From a virus: DNA of 23,035 bases. This document shows positions 8,094 through 15,545 of the stretch, in pieces. Position 1 is the stretch's first letter. Every line of letters begins with the position of its first letter. The notes under the pieces were generated by a model, which did not search any database, had not been told where the DNA came from, and saw only the letters and a program-made list of their open reading frames with translations. The stretch is taken from IMG/VR virus record IMGVR_UViG_3300037245_002249, positions 1-23,035 of that record; one strand, 5' to 3'. The position numbers were made by a program, and so were the translations under genes.

Positions 8094-8795
8094 CTAGTTT
8101 GCCTGGATAAACTTCATCCATCCGGTTTCAAGTACAACCGCAGAAGAAGCCCCGTTTCTTACTGAAATACTGGGGGTAGCTACAGTTACAGGAATAGATG
8201 CGTTTGAACATCCGACTTTTACACCGTCGAAATATACATTTACAAACTCACCATCAAAGTAGCATTCATAAGTGTGTGCTCCAGTGGTAAGGGTTCCGAC
8301 ATCGATGCTGGTTACTGATGCCCCGGCTGCATAAACATTAAACTTAATTGCTGTTACTGCATCCAGTTTACTGAAGAAGAATCCACCGGCTGATACAGCT
8401 ATTGCATGGGCTGAACTTGCAGCGGTCAAAGTGGTGTCTACTCCACAAAGACCAAACAGGAAATCTGACTGGGTTGCTTCATCAATGCTGAACTTCCCGC
8501 CGAAATAGAACGGTTTGTTTGATACTGCTGCAAAGGCAGAACCCAAGAGCTGTGAACTATACCCGTTAAAATCAGTGGCCCCGGTTGTCATTGTGATCAG
8601 GCTGTTTGCAGAGACACTATTTACAGTGGTATTGCTTCCTGTTTCTGTAGAGACCCACCCGATCAATTCACTTGATGCTGTGGGGATGCTTGAATCTGGT
8701 ACATATTTCTGTACACCGGTTCCCCAACCATCATGCCAACGGTGGGAATATTTGTCGTCTAAAAGTATAATATTGTCATTTACATTGATAAACAT
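8094..8795 (-). CDS. LamG/jelly-roll-like virion protein
   Basis: A 233-residue protein from the ATG at 8795, chosen because AAGGGGG lies five bases before it and straight after the stop of the previous gene; an in-frame ATG further upstream (8852) would overlap that gene by 47 bases without a good site. Residues about 85-230 look like a concanavalin/LamG sandwich: FYFGGKFSIDEATQSDFLFG, GAHTYECYFDGEFVNVYFDG and LETGWMKFIQ. These folds often bind carbohydrate and decorate phage capsids or tails. Placed between capsid and connector genes, a capsid-bound role is likely. Inference beyond the fold pattern. Confidence 0.68.
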   Translation of the reverse strand: MFINVNDNIILLDDKYSHRWHDGWGTGVQKYVPDSSIPTASSELIGWVSTETGSNTTVNSVSANSLITMTTGATDFNGYSSQLLGSAFAAVSNKPFYFGGKFSIDEATQSDFLFGLCGVDTTLTAASSAHAIAVSAGGFFFSKLDAVTAIKFNVYAAGASVTSIDVGTLTTGAHTYECYFDGEFVNVYFDGVKVGCSNASIPVTVATPSISVRNGASSAVVLETGWMKFIQAN

Positions 8796-8805
8796 TTTAT
8801 CCCCC

Positions 8806-9231
8806 TTATGTGGTGAATGTTTCGACTGATGTGCCACCGGTAACAGTAACACCCAAAACGGTTATATTTGCAATTGTCAGTGTGTCGGTTTCAGCATGCG
8901 CCCAGGTTGCCTCAGTTCCACTAACAACTATAACGGCCTGACCGTCTACGATTGTTAAGGTTGTGCTTACTATGGATGCTGTACCGCCGCCAGTATCTCC
9001 AATGGACGCTGTGGTTGTATAAGCCTTATTCAGCCACCCGTGTACCGCTCCTGCTGCATTTTCAATGGAAATCTTAACATTCCTTGTCCATGCGGAAGTG
9101 GTTGGAACAGGGGCTACTGTTTCAGGGTCTATAACCATTACAATATCGCCAGCCAAAGCGCTTTCAATGGATGCTAAGTATCCTCTAAGCTCAGGCTGTA
9201 TACCTCTCATATCTTCAATACTACGTACCAT
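8806..9231 (-). CDS. Small beta-rich protein after the major capsid gene (possible decoration protein)
   Basis: A 141-residue protein. Residues 1-35 are polar (MVRSIEDMRGIQPELRGYLA). The rest is strand-rich with an Ig-like pattern (WTRNVKISIENAAGAVHGWL, then TLTIVDGQAVIVVSGTEATW). It starts behind AGGAGTTAAATT, directly after the terminator-like hairpin that follows the capsid gene. Beta-sandwich proteins encoded next to the capsid gene are commonly decoration or cement proteins that sit on capsomers. I do not recognise a specific family. Confidence 0.55.
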   Translation of the reverse strand: MVRSIEDMRGIQPELRGYLASIESALAGDIVMVIDPETVAPVPTTSAWTRNVKISIENAAGAVHGWLNKAYTTTASIGDTGGGTASIVSTTLTIVDGQAVIVVSGTEATWAHAETDTLTIANITVLGVTVTGGTSVETFTT

Positions 9232-9243
9232 AATTTAACTCCT

Positions 9244-9268
9244 AAAAAGCAGGGCCTTGAAGCCCTGC
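9244..9268 (-). terminator. Intrinsic terminator after major capsid gene
   Basis: On the minus strand GCAGGGC, loop TTCAAG, GCCCTGC form seven perfect pairs followed by TTTTT. It starts eight bases after the capsid stop. A leaky terminator here would leave more capsid mRNA than downstream mRNA. Confidence 0.85.
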
Positions 9269-9275
9269 CGATCGA

Positions 9276-10247
9276 TCATGAAGTGGATGTACCTGTTACA
9301 GTACCGTGGAAGTGCGCAGAACCGTAGTCAATACCGGCCTGAGAAAAGAGCTGCCAATCTTCACCGGCACCGGCTTTAGACAGAGGCTCGAGAATAACAC
9401 GGTTTTCATCTACAGGTTTATTAAGGACAGGCTGGAAAGCCACTGCCATTTTACCCATATTCAAGACAGCAATTGTTGCCTGTGGGACTCTGGGAACATA
9501 TGCAATCTCAAAGATACCGAAATCAGTCTCTATCAGGGTGATGTTAGAACCACCGATAGTTCTGTCTGTGGGAACATAGGTGTAGATGTCTGTGAGCTGC
9601 TGCTTATTCCAAGAGTTACACATAATAGTGAAGTTCCCGCCCTGGTCAAATGCGCCGTTATCAGCCATTTCTTTAAAGAGGGAGTCCATTATCGCTTTTG
9701 TGATGACAACGCTTCCAGCGGCCACAGTATTAACTGTAGAGCCTGTTATGACACCACGGGTCTTAAACGCTACGGTTGCGGATGTTGCAAGGGCATAGGT
9801 TCCATTCAGGAATGAATATTCCATGTCCATTTTCATCTGGTCCATGTGTGTCTGGACCTGGAATGCAAGCTCATCCTGTACGGGGTTGCTGCCGAACTCA
9901 TCGTATGCGGCGCCGGAGGTACTGACTTCGATTCTCTTGAGTCTACCAGCTGCGGATAGTTTGGCGTATGAAACGGAAACTTTGCTCTGGAAGATCTGAG
10001 CGACATTCTTCTCATTGTCACGGACATATGATACTGCCGTGGGAGCTGCCAATGATGCTGTTTCAGTAATAGCGGGCTGAGAAGCTGCTTCCATGTCATA
10101 GGATGAAGACATTGCAAACTCAGGTGAGTTTACATCCCCTGCTGCGGGGATTCTGTCGAGAAAGGGTGTCATTACTTTTGAAGGGGTGAATAATTGTCCT
10201 GCCAGATTTGGCAGATTCCATAAGGTTCCGGCTCCAACATTTGCCAT
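9276..10247 (-). CDS. Major capsid protein (HK97 fold)
   Basis: A 323-residue protein following the scaffold gene. The start MANVGAGTLWNLPNLAGQLF and the segment FLDRIPAAGDVNSPEFAMSS resemble the SU10-type (DUF5309) group of HK97-fold capsid proteins. Later features fit: a long helix (FQVQTHMDQMKMDMEYSFLN), MDSLFKEMADNGAF, a strand (NFTIMCNSWNKQQLTDIY), then FGIFEIAYVPRVPQ and a C-terminal ENRVILEPLSKAG. It forms the icosahedral shell. The ATG at 10247 follows AGGAGTTAATC. No separate delta domain is obvious, consistent with the independent scaffold gene upstream. An intrinsic terminator follows. Confidence 0.9.
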   Translation of the reverse strand: MANVGAGTLWNLPNLAGQLFTPSKVMTPFLDRIPAAGDVNSPEFAMSSSYDMEAASQPAITETASLAAPTAVSYVRDNEKNVAQIFQSKVSVSYAKLSAAGRLKRIEVSTSGAAYDEFGSNPVQDELAFQVQTHMDQMKMDMEYSFLNGTYALATSATVAFKTRGVITGSTVNTVAAGSVVITKAIMDSLFKEMADNGAFDQGGNFTIMCNSWNKQQLTDIYTYVPTDRTIGGSNITLIETDFGIFEIAYVPRVPQATIAVLNMGKMAVAFQPVLNKPVDENRVILEPLSKAGAGEDWQLFSQAGIDYGSAHFHGTVTGTSTS

Positions 10248-10274
10248 GATTAACTCCTGTTGCAGCCGCCTTTA

Positions 10275-10934
10275 TTACGACTGCGATTTTGTTTGTTTCA
10301 TCAGTTGAAGTCTAAGGGCTAAGGCACTATCGCCTTTCTCTCTTGCTTCTCTGATCTTTGTATCTAAATCAGCAGGGGGGATTTTCTTGTCCCTCGGCTG
10401 TTGATTCCCTTTGTATTTATCTTTCAATTCGGAACTCAGACGGCTTTCAAGCTCTGTTTTGAACCATGCTGCATCAGATTCCAGCTTCTCTATGGCTTTG
10501 TCACCATATACTGAATAATCCCTTGCTTTGATCGGGTCAAACTCAATCTCTTTGGCTTTCGCTTCTAAATCAGTCTTAAGCTGTGAAATACCTTCTTTCT
10601 TTGCAATACCTTCCTTGTATTCTGCAAACTCTCTTGACACTTTGTCAGCTTTAGATTCTTCCGGGTTGAGTTCCAGACGCAAAGCCTTCTCTTTCTCGGC
10701 CCATTCTGCCTTCATCTTCCCATTTTTGAAGTTTTCAAGGGTTGTTTCCCCTCGTTTGTTCTGCTCGCTATCAAATGCACTCAGCATAAGCTTGTTGCTT
10801 TTGATTAGTTCCCAGGCTGCCTCTTTAGTTTCAAGTCCGGTCATCGGGTTTGATAATCCCTCAAGTTGTCCCTTAATCCCTGTAAGGTCTATTCCTTCCT
10901 TCGCTACTGATTCTATGTCTTCGTAAAGTCCCAT
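10275..10934 (-). CDS. Capsid scaffolding protein
   Basis: A 219-residue, highly charged, helical protein immediately before the capsid gene, as in SPP1- and HK97-like phages with a separate scaffold. It is rich in Glu, Lys and Ala (about residues 60-170 likely coiled coil) and ends with a basic helix (KIREAREKGDSALALRLQLM), the type of segment scaffolds use to bind capsid subunits. The start at 10934 was chosen because GGAAGGA lies six bases before it; the longer in-frame ATG at 10967 has a poor site and would fall almost at the predicted transcription start of the promoter at 10980-11008. Scaffolds guide shell assembly and then leave. Confidence 0.85.
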   Translation of the reverse strand: MGLYEDIESVAKEGIDLTGIKGQLEGLSNPMTGLETKEAAWELIKSNKLMLSAFDSEQNKRGETTLENFKNGKMKAEWAEKEKALRLELNPEESKADKVSREFAEYKEGIAKKEGISQLKTDLEAKAKEIEFDPIKARDYSVYGDKAIEKLESDAAWFKTELESRLSSELKDKYKGNQQPRDKKIPPADLDTKIREAREKGDSALALRLQLMKQTKSQS

Positions 10935-10979
10935 TCTGTTTCCTTCCCACACAGTGCTCGCCTGCATAGTTCTTTTATT

Positions 10980-11008
10980 ATTCTACAACATCATGGTCAA
11001 TTTGACAA
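10980..11008 (-). promoter_or_regulatory. Internal promoter before scaffold and capsid genes
   Basis: On the minus strand TTGTCA (11008-11003), a 17-base spacer and TAGAAT (10985-10980) each match the sigma-70 consensus in five of six positions. Predicted start is near 10973, giving a leader of about 40 bases to the scaffold ATG at 10934. Confidence 0.6.
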
Positions 11009-11012
11009 TGAT
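10990..11012. promoter_or_regulatory. Palindrome overlapping the scaffold promoter (operator-like)
   Basis: ATCATGGTCAA and TTGACAATGAT flank one central T: 11-base arms with ten complementary positions. It covers the -35 box and most of the spacer of the internal promoter, the usual place of a repressor or activator site. No T-tract follows, so it is not a terminator. Confidence 0.5.
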
Positions 11013-11017
11013 ATGGT

Positions 11018-12061
11018 TTATTTCGCCATTATCTTCCCTGATTTGGTAAATATCAAGTCATTATCTTTCATCCATACATCAAATGTTCTGTATGATGCAA
11101 CCTCGCTTTCTCCCGTTGCAGGATTAAGCCCTCTTCTTGCCTCTGGTGGTGTATCGTCCACAATATCCAGGCTCCAGCATCGATCGTTTATGTCGTATCT
11201 GGGAACGCCTGAATTGCCGACTATCAAGGCTGTAGCACCGTTAGGATACACAAATGGCTCTGAGGCTCCTACTATCTGCCCGTCCATGCTTCCGCTCTGT
11301 TGCCTTGTTCTGGTGTCCAGTACTGCCGAATACATCCTTGTAAGGCCTATACCTGCATTCACGGCAGCTTGAGTCTGTGCATAGGCCCCGGATGACATAG
11401 CTCTATGGCCTTCTGTCCTGGCTATTCTGAGAGCATTATTTGCAGTGGTGTTGAATATGTTTTGAAGATCTCTTGCAAGCTCATCAAAGGAGTTCCCTTG
11501 TCTCAGTGCTGCGATAATAGAGCTCTTAATCTTCTCAAGGTCTTTTATCGCATTGCTGTTCAGCTTATCGGCCAATGTCCCATATTGTGGTAAATATGCC
11601 GCATACTTGGCTTTATTAGCCTTGTCTATTGATTGCCATATCTCATCAGTACCGAAGACCGCGACCTCTACGGCCTTCTCATCTATCACAGTAAAGAACT
11701 GATCAGAAAACCAATTGACTGAGTACATATTCTGGTAGTAGGTGTTTGACATTGCTGTCTCTGATATAGCAAACTGAGCTTTCCCGGCTTTCCTGGCTGC
11801 ATCGGTGTAGGCTTTGGCTGTCTGCTTCTGTAGGCTCTCCAACCGCCCGAACTTAATAAGCTCATTGTAATACCCTGCGTCCGCTGGGTCTGTACCGGTT
11901 AATTTCAGGTAGGCTTTATCCAGGTTGTCTGTTATCTCATCATAGGCCGTCTTGTAATGGCTTAAAAGCTTCTCTGTCTCACCTGTAGGCTTGTCAGTCC
12001 ATGAGCCGAGTATTGCCCTTGTTCTTTCCTGTCCGGCTAATTCCATCTGCTCCAGGGTCAT
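11018..12061 (-). CDS. MuF-like head morphogenesis protein
   Basis: A 347-residue protein directly after the portal, the usual place of MuF/SPP1 gp7-like minor head proteins. The first about 170 residues are helical. The MuF domain follows: a helix with FDELARDLQNIF, the signature IARTEGHRAMSSGAY at about 213-227, VLDTRTRQQSGSMDGQ at 247-262, and Cys295 and ARRG at 308-311. These residues are typical of the Mu gpF family. Family role: a minor capsid component linked to the portal, sometimes ejected with DNA. I see no toxin domain fused to the C-terminus. The start overlaps the portal stop (ATGA). Confidence 0.88.
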   Translation of the reverse strand: MTLEQMELAGQERTRAILGSWTDKPTGETEKLLSHYKTAYDEITDNLDKAYLKLTGTDPADAGYYNELIKFGRLESLQKQTAKAYTDAARKAGKAQFAISETAMSNTYYQNMYSVNWFSDQFFTVIDEKAVEVAVFGTDEIWQSIDKANKAKYAAYLPQYGTLADKLNSNAIKDLEKIKSSIIAALRQGNSFDELARDLQNIFNTTANNALRIARTEGHRAMSSGAYAQTQAAVNAGIGLTRMYSAVLDTRTRQQSGSMDGQIVGASEPFVYPNGATALIVGNSGVPRYDINDRCWSLDIVDDTPPEARRGLNPATGESEVASYRTFDVWMKDNDLIFTKSGKIMAK

Positions 12062-13422
12062 TCTTCAACCTGTGTCTCTGTGTTTGTGATTCCAAGTAAA
12101 TCAGTCGGCTGTTGCGCTTTAAGCTTTTCCAGCTCTTTCTCTACATCTTCCACTATTGATTTAGGGAGGAACTTCAAGAGAGTTTCCTTTGATACGATAG
12201 GCAGGAGGATCTGTGCTATCTCTGCTTTAGCCTTCATGTCCATTGGGATGTTCCTGGATGCTTTCACAGTGGCCTTGTAATCTCCTACATCAATCGAGGC
12301 TGATTCTGCTTTTGTAGCACTGAATATGTCTGCGTAGAAGGATAGACGCCTAACGAGTCCCTGGTTAAAATAGGTTTCTATTTGTGAGGCCTTGAATTCC
12401 ATCCCAATCAATTTGAACGCTATCGCCACCCCAGAAGCATTACCAGCAAAGGATTCATCAGACATATCGGGGATCTTAACGGATTTATGAAAAAGCTCTT
12501 CTACTCTGTCAGTAAGATCATTATAGAACTCATTCACTCCACCAAGATTCTTTTCAAGGTATCTAGGGAGGTTGCTGCTTTCATCGTCTTCTATTTCATC
12601 TATTACACTGATTTTCCCCTCTGTGTATTTCCTGACAAAATCAACATCTGCCTTACTACCAAGCAGGAGCATAAGAGCGTTGAACCTGTCCACTTCGTTA
12701 ATTGATTTACTTATCAACTCATCAAATGAGTCTATCAGAGGCTTCTCCGCCTCAAACAAAGGGGTGGCTCTACGGTTCGACATAAACACATTCACAGGGA
12801 CTGTGGTATAAGGATGTTCTATATCATTAGGCTCTTTTACCCATGTTCCGGCCTTGTTCCTGTTCCAGACTTCCCGTTTAAGCGGGAAATAAACATCTGC
12901 CCTCTTATCTTCTTTATCTCCTGTGAAATAAACAGCGAACTCCAAAACTTTCTTGATGTCATCGGTATATTTCAGGAAGACTGACCCGGATGGGACTATC
13001 TTATATTCTGCCGTAAGCAGCTTAGAGGGGAAATCGAACTGTTCGGAGGTCCACCATATTTCATATGACTCCCCTTGGATAAGGCTTTCCTCATACAGCT
13101 CTGATGTCTCAATAGGTTCTTTATTGTAAACATCCATAGCCCGCATGTACTTAATGAAATCATCGTCTTTTTCTGCCTCTGTCTCTGTAGGTTCAACCAA
13201 TTCATAGTCAGTGACAATATCACCTGATCTCCCGGCATATCCTGCCATATCCTCGACAGCCATCTTTGCCAGGGGTACAGGGATCCGGTTATCTGGCTTT
13301 TTCCCTACTTCTTTATTCAGGATATAAGGGTTTCGGCCCTCTACATATGCCTCATTGGTTTGTATCCGTGGCAATCTCATCTCTACTTTGCTGAATATTT
13401 CCTGTAATTCTTTGCTTGTCAT
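12058..13422 (-). CDS. Portal protein (SPP1 gp6 type)
   Basis: A 454-residue protein between large terminase and MuF. Features typical of the SPP1 gp6/Phage_portal_2 family: PYILNKEVGKKPDNRIPVPL near residue 32, then LAKMAVEDMAGYAGRSG, a strand-rich wing, ISKSINEVDRFNALMLLLGS near residue 235, and the stem/crown helices ending in an acidic tail. The dodecameric ring sits at one capsid vertex and is the channel for DNA entry and exit. The length is slightly below that of SPP1 gp6 (503). The start follows GGAGGG; the ATG is 50 bases after the terminase stop. Confidence 0.9.
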   Translation of the reverse strand: MTSKELQEIFSKVEMRLPRIQTNEAYVEGRNPYILNKEVGKKPDNRIPVPLAKMAVEDMAGYAGRSGDIVTDYELVEPTETEAEKDDDFIKYMRAMDVYNKEPIETSELYEESLIQGESYEIWWTSEQFDFPSKLLTAEYKIVPSGSVFLKYTDDIKKVLEFAVYFTGDKEDKRADVYFPLKREVWNRNKAGTWVKEPNDIEHPYTTVPVNVFMSNRRATPLFEAEKPLIDSFDELISKSINEVDRFNALMLLLGSKADVDFVRKYTEGKISVIDEIEDDESSNLPRYLEKNLGGVNEFYNDLTDRVEELFHKSVKIPDMSDESFAGNASGVAIAFKLIGMEFKASQIETYFNQGLVRRLSFYADIFSATKAESASIDVGDYKATVKASRNIPMDMKAKAEIAQILLPIVSKETLLKFLPKSIVEDVEKELEKLKAQQPTDLLGITNTETQVEE

Positions 13423-13472
13423 TATGGCCCTCCGTGATAGCCTTGTTTACTCTTTTATGATAACACATTGAT

Positions 13473-14726
13473 TTAATGGTATGAAGTCGTTTTATTCCGC
13501 TTATATTTCCAGCGAACAAGGGAAGCATAGGAGTCAGGGCAGTCATCATGCTCTGAGTTCTCGTTGTAATCCATGATAGCCTCTACGTATTCAGCATCTC
13601 CCTGCTCTAAATCGAATATTACATCTTTCCATCGGGATTTACCAAATGAGCTAATTTTATAGTACTTATTCATGGCCTCATGGTAGCCAGTAAGCTTTGT
13701 GGCTGTCATAGGAGTCAGCTCTTTTTTCAGATACCCCTTATCAGCATTGTTTTCCAGGGCAGCCCCGATTACCTGGAATCTCTCAAGCTTGGACACTATT
13801 GAGTTCATATGGCGGTCTATATGCCCCTCCATTTTCCATCCTACAGTGTGCAGCTTATTATTTACCTCGGCTATTATCGTAAGGGAGCAGCTGTCAGGCC
13901 CTCCATATGCGGCATCTATCTGCCCGTAGGCTTTGGCCCCTATTGGGAAAGGTCCGTATGCTGGTTCATGGAACAATACATCCCCATCAGCTACATGCTT
14001 AAGCTCATAGTTGGCAGCGAATAGAGAAGATGTCATTCTATCCTTTCTGTCCTGGATGCTCTCAGGGCTGAGTATCCCTGTCTCATATACTGTATGCTTG
14101 GCTGCTGGAGGCATCAGTGAAAACGCATCGTCTTTATGCCAGGGAGTCCCGGTATTAAAAACCCTGTGTTCTGCTTCTGAGGCTATATTTATCAGCTCCA
14201 TATATTGGGCCTTTGTACTCTTCCTCTCGGCCTCGGAGACCCTATCTTTCAAGGTCACAATATCATCAGTCAGGACAGAGCCATGTTTACCAGTGATAGA
14301 AGCCTTAAGCCCCAATCCCAGGATCTGCCGCCCCATTGTTCCCCGGTATGTGCTCAATTCAAGCTCAGTAGAGTTATCTATTATAAACCTAGGGTATTTT
14401 CCGTATACATCTTTCATCAGCATCATGGCAGAATCAGACCGTATTATTTTAGATACAGCATTCAGCACATCTTTAACGTCTTCCTGGGACTTTCTGAGGA
14501 ATATTATATTTTCTGTTGGTTTTGCTATTACCCTGAGAGCCAGGGCTATTATTAGACAGGTTGTCTTGTATGAGCCTCTGTGAGCCTGTAGCGTACCGTT
14601 CTCGTATAAATGGAACATTGTAGTGATCCAGTCTTTATGGAGGTCGCTATTAAGCTTTGTGAAGCCTTGGGAGTGAGCAAAAGGGATAGGGTTCTCTATT
14701 ATCTGCTGGAGAAGGGCTGTACTCAT
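13473..14726 (-). CDS. terL: Terminase large subunit
   Basis: A 417-residue packaging ATPase/nuclease. The ATPase domain has a Walker A-like AHRGSYKTT at residues 48-56 and a Walker B-like GSVLTDDIV at 149-157. TGTPWHKDD at 192-200 resembles the coupling motif III. The nuclease domain shows GQIDAAYGG at 268-276 (Asp271), ALENNADKG at 323-331 and DDCPDS at 394-399, the acidic residues expected of the RNase H-like fold. It cuts concatemeric DNA and pumps it through the portal. The start overlaps the small subunit stop (ATGA). All core motifs are present, so it is probably functional. Confidence 0.93.
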   Translation of the reverse strand: MSTALLQQIIENPIPFAHSQGFTKLNSDLHKDWITTMFHLYENGTLQAHRGSYKTTCLIIALALRVIAKPTENIIFLRKSQEDVKDVLNAVSKIIRSDSAMMLMKDVYGKYPRFIIDNSTELELSTYRGTMGRQILGLGLKASITGKHGSVLTDDIVTLKDRVSEAERKSTKAQYMELINIASEAEHRVFNTGTPWHKDDAFSLMPPAAKHTVYETGILSPESIQDRKDRMTSSLFAANYELKHVADGDVLFHEPAYGPFPIGAKAYGQIDAAYGGPDSCSLTIIAEVNNKLHTVGWKMEGHIDRHMNSIVSKLERFQVIGAALENNADKGYLKKELTPMTATKLTGYHEAMNKYYKISSFGKSRWKDVIFDLEQGDAEYVEAIMDYNENSEHDDCPDSYASLVRWKYKRNKTTSYH

Positions 14727-15166
14727 TTATGGCCGTATAGTTTTTGTAGCTCTTCATATGCGGAGGTATCAACAGAATACTCTATTTGCTGTCTATCTGT
14801 GTATCCGAACTGCTTTAACATGAAGATTCCAACTGATGGATGGATGGTCCCTAATATAGATGCTTGATAGATCCATTCCTCTACTTTTGACCGTGCTTTT
14901 TTAATTGAGTAAGAAAACTCTACCTTTTTTTCATTGTCATAAATGCTTTGTCTGGATGCATATCCAAGGAATAAAGCCATTCCTGGGAGGCTTGGAGCGT
15001 TTAATGATAGGATTATAGGCCCTTTGGATGTTGTCAGGATCGTCCCGTCTTCATCTTTGGCATATTCAGTCTCACATGATTTGAAATATTCCTCTATCTT
15101 TTTATCCAGCTCTTCTGTCGTTTTATATATTGGAGGTCTCCCCCCTGGATGCTTATCCTTTCCCAT
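14723..15166 (-). CDS. terS: Terminase small subunit
   Basis: A 147-residue protein that opens the late operon. The N-terminus MGKDKHPGGRPPIYKT is the typical basic start of this type of small terminase, followed by a helical region with LPGMALFLGYASRQSIYDNE, a helix-turn-helix candidate at about residues 60-80. IGTIHPSVGIFMLKQFGYTD then leads to the oligomerisation and C-terminal region. It recognises the packaging site and stimulates the large subunit. It has a strong ribosome binding site (AAGGAG) and lies directly after a consensus-like promoter. Confidence 0.9.
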   Translation of the reverse strand: MGKDKHPGGRPPIYKTTEELDKKIEEYFKSCETEYAKDEDGTILTTSKGPIILSLNAPSLPGMALFLGYASRQSIYDNEKKVEFSYSIKKARSKVEEWIYQASILGTIHPSVGIFMLKQFGYTDRQQIEYSVDTSAYEELQKLYGHK

Positions 15167-15182
15167 AGTATCTCCTTGATTT

Positions 15183-15210
15183 ATTATACCATGGGGATTA
15201 TGTTTGTTAA
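15183..15210 (-). promoter_or_regulatory. Promoter of the late (packaging/morphogenesis) operon
   Basis: On the minus strand TTAACA (15210-15205, five of six matches), 16-base spacer, TATAAT (15188-15183, perfect). The predicted start near 15176 leaves a leader of about ten bases holding AAGGAG and the terS ATG. Confidence 0.75.
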
Positions 15211-15215
15211 TGGGG

Positions 15216-15242
15216 ATAAAAAATGCCCTCCAGTTGGAAGGC
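15216..15242 (-). terminator. Intrinsic terminator of the accessory operon
   Basis: On the minus strand GCCTTCC, loop AACT, GGAGGGC form seven pairs (one U-G), followed by ATTTTTTA. It lies eight bases after the last accessory gene and just before the late promoter, so it separates two transcription units. Confidence 0.85.
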
Positions 15243-15249
15243 TTTATTG

Positions 15250-15429
15250 TTAGGGTTTTTTCATATTGCGGTCAATTAACCCGTATATCTGAACATAATC
15301 TGCAATCTTTTCTATCTTGACGGCTTGTCCACTTCCGTACTTAGCGTTGTATTCCTCTTCCGCTTGCCCTATCGTTTCCGCAATTACAATATGTTTCTGG
15401 TATCCACTATTTATTTCATACGCATTCAT
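15250..15429 (-). CDS. Small protein of unknown function (59 aa)
   Basis: Last gene of the accessory operon. I chose the ATG at 15429 because it overlaps the stop of the preceding 39-aa gene (ATGA) and follows GGTGGAG; an upstream GTG in frame would lie inside that gene. The product starts MNAYEINSGYQKHIVIAET and looks alpha/beta (IGQAEEEYNAKYG). It contains IYGLIDRN near the end. Small proteins of this look are common in phage early regions; no function can be given. The operon terminator follows eight bases after its stop. Confidence 0.6.
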   Translation of the reverse strand: MNAYEINSGYQKHIVIAETIGQAEEEYNAKYGSGQAVKIEKIADYVQIYGLIDRNMKKP

Positions 15430-15545
15430 TTCTCCACCCTCTTCAGCCACCACGTTTCCCGGCCGTTCCGGGTTACTCTGTCATACCAATAGCCCAATCT
15501 GTATAGGCTGGTTACTTCTAGGTCTCTTTCTAGTATGTATTTCAT
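15426..15545 (-). CDS. 39-aa protein of unknown function
   Basis: A short gene with an ideal ribosome binding site (AAGGAG seven bases before the ATG at 15545). Its start overlaps the stop of the upstream gene and its stop overlaps the start of the downstream one, both as ATGA, so it is part of a coupled chain. The product starts MKYILERDLEVTSLYRLGYW and ends WWLKRVEK; it is basic and rich in Trp, Tyr and Arg. The pattern YDRVTRNGRETWWLKR suggests a small beta-hairpin. No family recognised. Confidence 0.7.
   Translation of the reverse strand: MKYILERDLEVTSLYRLGYWYDRVTRNGRETWWLKRVEK

Noticed and set aside
8796-8852. Longer start of the LamG-like gene
   Set aside because: It would overlap the previous gene by 47 bases without a good site; the ATG at 8795 has AAGGGGG and directly follows the stop.
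9306-9815. Plus-strand 169-codon open frame inside the capsid gene
   Set aside because: Antisense to the well-supported major capsid gene; composition is not protein-like and no ribosome binding site fits.
10935-10967. Longer start of the scaffold gene
   Set aside because: Poor ribosome binding site and position almost at the predicted transcription start; the ATG at 10934 has GGAAGGA.
14011-14583. Plus-strand 190-codon open frame inside the large terminase gene
   Set aside because: Antisense to a gene with all terminase motifs; a by-product of codon use.
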